Shown piece by piece: positions 52,094 through 55,657 of a stretch of 55,657 nucleotides of DNA. The notes below the pieces were generated by a model that was not told the DNA's origin, searched no databases, and worked only from the letters and a program-made list of their open reading frames with translations. The DNA is from an uncultured Bacteroides sp. (lineage in GTDB: Bacteria > Bacteroidota > Bacteroidia > Bacteroidales > Bacteroidaceae): NCBI GenBank assembly GCA_945833835.1, contig CAMAFR010000013.1, positions 1 through 55,657 of the forward strand, in the 5' to 3' direction. How positions within the stretch are numbered: the stretch's first letter is position 1; every line of letters begins with the position of its first letter. The translations under genes and the position numbers were made by a program.

Positions 52094-52154
52094 CTCAATA
52101 AATGTCGGCTGATGGTATCTTTTCCCTTCTTTTTTCGTGCGGGCCTGCTGTTGC

Positions 52155-52640
52155 CTACTTGCTGCGCGGGTAGTGGGGGCTGTAGAGCAGGGTGCCCTTC
52201 CGGGTCTGGAGCTGTCCGTCTTTCACCCATTCGTCGCCCCGTTCTGCCAGATGTTCCTTCATGGCATCGCGCAGAGCGGTCAGTTGCCGGGCGTACCGGC
52301 GGTTCTTCGACTGGTCTGTAGTTTCCTGCGGGTCTTTCTCCAAGTCGAACAGCTGCTCTTCGCCGGTGCGCAGGAACCAGATGTACTTCAGTTTCCCGTC
52401 GGTCAGCGCACACCAGTAGTTGTGGTCCGAATAGCAGGTGGCGTGTTCGAGGTCAATCCACCGCCGCCAGGAGGCCTGTTTGTCCCGGATGAGGGACAGC
52501 AGGGAGGCTCCGTCCATGTCGGCAGGGACGGTGGCTCCCGCTTCGTCGAGGAAAGTAGGCAGGATGTCCCTCAGCTCTACCGGTTGTTCGAGGGTACTGC
52601 CTTTCGGGTAGGCGGCGGTTTCTGATTGGGGCAGTTTCTT
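52155..52640 (-). pseudogene. C-terminal remnant of a sulfatase
   Basis: The minus-strand frame from 52640 to 52155 reads about 161 residues. It contains VELRDILPTFLDEAGA, then DMDGASLLSLI, LTDGKLKYIWF and EEQLFDLEKDPQETTDQS. These are the C-terminal blocks of type I (formylglycine) sulfatases. A stop codon sits just upstream in frame, so the N-terminal catalytic domain with the C/S-x-P-x-R site (about 350 aa) is gone. Nothing on the minus strand towards 52700 resembles it. This is a decayed gene, presumably once part of a host-glycan operon like the GH92 genes. Confidence 0.8.
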
Positions 52641-52709
52641 TTATGATAATGCCTTACGGGTCCGGCAGCCCCTTGTCCTCCGGATGGAGGGCAAACAGTC
52701 CTTCAATGA

Positions 52710-53834
52710 TTATTGGATTTGCTGTAGTTTGTGCATGACCGCAGCTGCCTGCTGCATCATCCCGAAGTCGGACGGATGGACATAGTCCACCCAGGCATCC
52801 GGATGCAGCCCCAGCTCGTTGTGCGAAAGGTAGAAAAGCTGCTTTACCCCTTCTTGCTGCAACTCTCGGAAAGCGGCTGCCTGCACACGGTTGCAACGGG
52901 TATAAGTGTCATACTGTCCACTATTGGTCACACCGTTGCTGTACCCCGCATGATCTATCAGCAAGATGGGAGTTTCTGGGTGGCGCATCCGTAACTGACA
53001 TACCGCTGCCTTTACCCGTCGCCGGATTTCCTCATTGTCCTCGCCGCCCATGTTTGCCATGCAGTCGATCATGAAGACAGCCGCGTCCTGTTCTGCTATG
53101 AAATCGAGTACCTCCGGTTCCAGTTTGCCGTTGCCGGAGAAACCCAGATTGACCAGCGGTACCTCCATGCACCGGCTGACAATGTTGCCCCACGCCATGC
53201 CCGGGCGGGAAGCACAAGCTCCCTGGGCAATCGAGGTTCCGTAGAGCACCACCGGCTTGGTCGCTGCCGCCACCGGGACAAAGGTCAGGCAGTTCTGCTG
53301 CGGAATGCCTATCTGCAAATGGCTGACCCCGTTGTACAGGGGCAGATAAAGCGTGTATTCCTGCGCTGTATCCGTCTGCTCTCCCCGGTCGATGCGGTAG
53401 CTGTAACGCACCGTGTCGCCAAACGCATAATGGCCGAAGCAGAATCCCCGGTCGGCATGACGGTAGAGGTCGACTCCCGAAACACCGGTAGCAGGCATGT
53501 GGGGCATACTGAATCCGCCCGTTACCGTATATTTCACTTGAATGTCTTCTGCATCCGTACGAAAACGGATGGAAAGTCCTGCCGACTCACAGGCAAGGTC
53601 CCATACCGCCTGGCGCACCTTGTCCTTCGCACGTGCGGGCAGACGGCGGTAATTCCCTCCGTCCTCCTTCCATCCCTGTCCGCACACAACGGAAGGTCCT
53701 TCCGTCTCCAGCGGATTGTACCATTTCACTTGGGCGACTGCCGCCATACAGGCCAGGCACAGCCCCAGTACGCTGATTGTCCGTCTCCCAATCTGTCGGG
53801 ACAGACTGTCTCCTGTTTTTACTGTCTTGTTCAT
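52710..53834 (-). CDS. SGNH/GDSL-type esterase, secreted
   Basis: The 374-aa product starts at 53834 (MNKTVKTGDSLSRQIGRRT). A hydrophobic signal follows from about residue 18 to 36 (ISVLGLCLACMAAVAQ). The SGNH hydrolase core has GTSIAQGACASRPGMAW with the nucleophile Ser, GFSGNGKLEP, and the C-terminal catalytic Asp/His block VDYVHPSDFGMM. The N-terminal ~180 residues form a beta-rich module common in Bacteroidetes SGNH esterases. Such enzymes remove acetyl groups from glycans. An insertion sequence has replaced the region 28 bp upstream of the start, so native expression may be lost or altered. Confidence 0.85.
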   Translation of the reverse strand: MNKTVKTGDSLSRQIGRRTISVLGLCLACMAAVAQVKWYNPLETEGPSVVCGQGWKEDGGNYRRLPARAKDKVRQAVWDLACESAGLSIRFRTDAEDIQVKYTVTGGFSMPHMPATGVSGVDLYRHADRGFCFGHYAFGDTVRYSYRIDRGEQTDTAQEYTLYLPLYNGVSHLQIGIPQQNCLTFVPVAAATKPVVLYGTSIAQGACASRPGMAWGNIVSRCMEVPLVNLGFSGNGKLEPEVLDFIAEQDAAVFMIDCMANMGGEDNEEIRRRVKAAVCQLRMRHPETPILLIDHAGYSNGVTNSGQYDTYTRCNRVQAAAFRELQQEGVKQLFYLSHNELGLHPDAWVDYVHPSDFGMMQQAAAVMHKLQQIQ

Positions 53835-53854
53835 CTGTATCAGCAACTGTTTTG

Positions 53855-53862
53855 AATTAAAT
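53855..53862. repeat. Target site duplication, left copy (8 bp)
   Basis: AATTAAAT abuts the left terminal repeat of the insertion sequence and is repeated at 55603-55610 on the other side. Confidence 0.7.
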
Positions 53863-53891
53863 AAAACTTTCCCAATCGTTTGTACTATACA
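53863..53891 (+). repeat. Left terminal inverted repeat of the IS
   Basis: AAAACTTTCCCAATCGTTTG begins the left end; the 29 bases match the reverse complement of 55574-55602 exactly. Confidence 0.9.
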
Positions 53892-53988
53892 TATTAGCTT
53901 AAAAACCTCGTAAACCTCCATGTTCTGGGCTTTAACATGACAAGATATGGCATAAACACATTCCAGATTCGTCAGATTGACGGATACA

Positions 53989-54017
53989 CTCGAAGAAATT
54001 ATGCAAATTTCTTCGAG
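53989..54017 (+). repeat. Subterminal hairpin inside the IS
   Basis: CTCGAAGAAAT (53989-53999) pairs with ATTTCTTCGAG (54007-54017) around a 7-base loop. It lies between the left end and the transposase promoter, where it would fold only in transcripts entering from outside. Confidence 0.7.
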
Positions 54018-54022
54018 AAAAG

Positions 54023-54054
54023 TTTGCGATATAGTCTAAATATTATTACCTTTG
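54023..54054 (+). promoter_or_regulatory. Promoter of the transposase gene
   Basis: TTTG (54023-54026), 20 bp and TACCTTTG (54047-54054) nearly match the Bacteroidetes consensus. Transcription would start near 54061, before the ATG at 54084. Confidence 0.7.
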
Positions 54055-54083
54055 CAGTCAAGTTAGACTATATATTATACATC

Positions 54084-55580
54084 ATGCCAATACCTCAACA
54101 TATCCTCAGTGTCAAGAGACCAAAGAACACAGTAGTCATCTGCTACGGCAAGAATAAGGATCACTATGCCGTCCGCCAGCGCGTGGGTTGCAAATACGAT
54201 GGAGGCCGCCACCTTCCAAAGAACGGGCCGACGATAGGCCATATCATAGACGGGAAATATGTCCCGATAGAAGTCCCAATCCCGACAGTGTCCATGTGCG
54301 ATGTCGACTTGAAGGACTGGGCTAATGTAACTCTCTGCGACAGACTGTCCCAAGATGTTCTTCTCGACCTCAAGAAGGTGTATAATGAGAGTGATGCGCT
54401 GAAGCTATACTGCATCGCTATCCTGCGTGTATGCAACCCTGGCATCAAGGACTGCGAGTTGAAGGAAGCCTACGACAATTGTTTCCTCTCAGAGACATAC
54501 CCGGATGTGGCTCTGTCACGCAATACTGTATGTGAGTTTCTCAACAATGTGGGAAAAGCCTGCTCCCGTATAGTAAAATTCATGCGACTGCGTACCGAAG
54601 CTGTGAACATGAGCCATCATCTGCTGGTGGATGGCACCTTGAAGACCGACACGTCGAAGGTGAACAGTCTGTCGGACTTCTCCAGGAAGGCCAGGCTGAA
54701 GGGGACACGCGACATCTCCGTGCTCTATGCCTTCGACTTGGAGGAACGTGAACCTGTCTGTTCCAAGTGTTATCCTGGAAACATGCTCGATGCCACCGCA
54801 TACGAGTCGTTCATAAGCGAGAACCACATCACCAAAGGAATCATCGTTTCCGACAAGGGTTTCCCGTCATCGGCTGCACAGGCACAGTTCAAGGCCAATC
54901 CGGACCTGCATTACCTCAACCCACTTAAGCGTAATGCAAAACTCATTGATAGATACGACATGCTCACCTTCACGGGCATCCTTCCCTCGAACTCAAACAT
55001 AACCTATAGAAAGGAGATGTGCAAGGGCACGAAGAAATGGCTGTATTCATTCCGTGACGCCACACTGGCAGCGAAGGAAGAGCAGGACTGGCTGAAGAAC
55101 GCAAAGAAGGACGGCACTTACTCCGCTGAGGCACTTGCTGAAAAGCAGAAGTCATTCGGTACGATTGTGCTTGAGAGCGACTGCGATCTCAGCATAGAGA
55201 ATGCCTACGCCGCATATGCCAAGAGATGGGAGATAGAGATTGTTATGCGATATTACAAGTCCGCGTGTCAGTTTGAAGACACCAGAGTGCAGGATGACTA
55301 TTCCGTCATCGGCTCCGAGTTCTGCGACTTCCTTGCGACGGTACTCACCTTCCGCCTGATAAAGGCGTTTGACGGAGAACAACTTCTGGAGAAGCATACA
55401 TACAAGAAGGTAATGGCCACACTGAAGAGAGCGAAGAAAATCAGGATTGAGGACAAGGAGTGGCAACTCATCAAGATTGCTCCCTCAGCAACAGATATCA
55501 TCCAAAAACTGGGACTGCTGACAATGCCCAAGGCAGAGTCTAAGAAGAGAGGGCGAAAGCCAAAACTAAAGAGTGTATAG
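54084..55580 (+). CDS. IS4/IS1634-type DDE transposase
   Basis: The 498-aa protein starts MPIPQHILSVKRPKNT; the longer frame from 53937 runs through the promoter and is not used. The DDE residues are visible: Asp in HHLLVDGTL, Asp in IIVSDKGFPS, and Glu in YAKRWEIEIVMRYYK. The last exactly fits the IS4-superfamily Y-x2-R-x3-E-x6-K signature. The C-terminus is basic (SKKRGRKPKLKS). Apparently intact, so the element may be active. Confidence 0.9.
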   Translation: MPIPQHILSVKRPKNTVVICYGKNKDHYAVRQRVGCKYDGGRHLPKNGPTIGHIIDGKYVPIEVPIPTVSMCDVDLKDWANVTLCDRLSQDVLLDLKKVYNESDALKLYCIAILRVCNPGIKDCELKEAYDNCFLSETYPDVALSRNTVCEFLNNVGKACSRIVKFMRLRTEAVNMSHHLLVDGTLKTDTSKVNSLSDFSRKARLKGTRDISVLYAFDLEEREPVCSKCYPGNMLDATAYESFISENHITKGIIVSDKGFPSSAAQAQFKANPDLHYLNPLKRNAKLIDRYDMLTFTGILPSNSNITYRKEMCKGTKKWLYSFRDATLAAKEEQDWLKNAKKDGTYSAEALAEKQKSFGTIVLESDCDLSIENAYAAYAKRWEIEIVMRYYKSACQFEDTRVQDDYSVIGSEFCDFLATVLTFRLIKAFDGEQLLEKHTYKKVMATLKRAKKIRIEDKEWQLIKIAPSATDIIQKLGLLTMPKAESKKRGRKPKLKSV

Positions 55581-55602
55581 TACAAACGATTGGGAAAGTT
55601 TT
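55574..55602 (-). repeat. Right terminal inverted repeat of the IS
   Basis: Exact reverse complement of 53863-53891; it begins within the stop-proximal region, overlapping the last codons of the transposase gene. Confidence 0.9.
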
Positions 55603-55610
55603 AATTAAAT
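55603..55610. repeat. Target site duplication, right copy (8 bp)
   Basis: AATTAAAT again, directly after the right terminal repeat. The remaining 47 bases are AT-rich and would be the displaced upstream region of the SGNH esterase gene. Confidence 0.7.
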
Positions 55611-55657
55611 AAAAAATATTGTTATGTGGTAATATAATTTATTGATAATCAGTGGGT

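Larger units (their letters stand above)
53863..55602 (+). mobile_element. Complete insertion sequence with IS4-superfamily transposase (IS1634-like)
   Basis: The element is 1,740 bp, bounded by 29-bp perfect terminal inverted repeats (53863-53891 and 55574-55602) and flanked by an 8-bp duplication of AATTAAAT. It carries one transposase gene with its own near-consensus promoter. It has inserted between the SGNH esterase gene and its upstream region. No passenger genes are present. Confidence 0.9.

Noticed and set aside
1..55657. Possible CRISPR array
   Set aside because: No set of regularly spaced identical repeats with variable spacers was found, and no Cas gene is recognisable.

Overview
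The window looks like a chromosomal segment of a Bacteroidales bacterium, close to Bacteroides/Phocaeicola. It is rich in Bacteroidetes-type promoters (a TAnnTTTG -7 box, in several cases with TTTG 19-20 bp upstream). It carries GH92 mannosidases, a TonB/ExbBD set, anaerobic NrdD/NrdG, the conserved L13-S9-S2-EF-Ts block and the 330-aa form of EF-Ts. By eye the GC content is moderately high for the group. The exact species cannot be read from the sequence.

Region 1 (1-9065) is accessory DNA. It opens with the 3' end of a 5S rRNA gene and its terminator, followed by two tiny minus-strand ORFs. Next comes a tightly spaced five-gene plus-strand operon (668-8103): a beta-class (type III Mod-like) DNA methyltransferase, a Res-like helicase with a PD-(D/E)XK nuclease end, a 73-aa protein, a DndD/SMC-like ATPase that lacks its C-terminal half, and a HerA-like ATPase. 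I read this as a composite defence or DNA-modification island. Its 3' end is duplicated as an exact 36-bp direct repeat that brackets an 860-bp segment holding a truncated AAA ATPase gene.

Region 2 (9066-21750) is for nutrient acquisition. It has four consecutive GH92 alpha-mannosidase genes on the minus strand (two lipoproteins, two with ordinary signal peptides), with no SusC/SusD beside them. A divergent C69 peptidase and a MATE transporter follow.

Region 3 (21750-52090) is mostly housekeeping: proC, an eIF1/SUI1-like factor, glycerate kinase, rex-FAH hydrolase-ispF, a probable ~295-nt noncoding RNA, nrdD-nrdG, nadK/pdxJ (divergent), exbB-exbD-tonB-DJ-1-ispD-recG, purB, an RNA pseudouridine synthase with a long Arg/Gly/Asn/Tyr-rich tail, asnS, a small secreted protein, rplM-rpsI, rpsB, tsf, pta-ackA, lrgA-lrgB, a DUF2156-like protein, and folP-cdaA.

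Region 4 (52090-55657) shows decay and insertion. It holds the C-terminal remnant of a sulfatase, an SGNH hydrolase, and a complete 1,740-bp insertion sequence (29-bp terminal inverted repeats, 8-bp target duplication) that landed 28 bp upstream of the hydrolase start codon. The strongest candidate for something unusual is the five-gene island at 668-8103, with the small element at its 3' edge.
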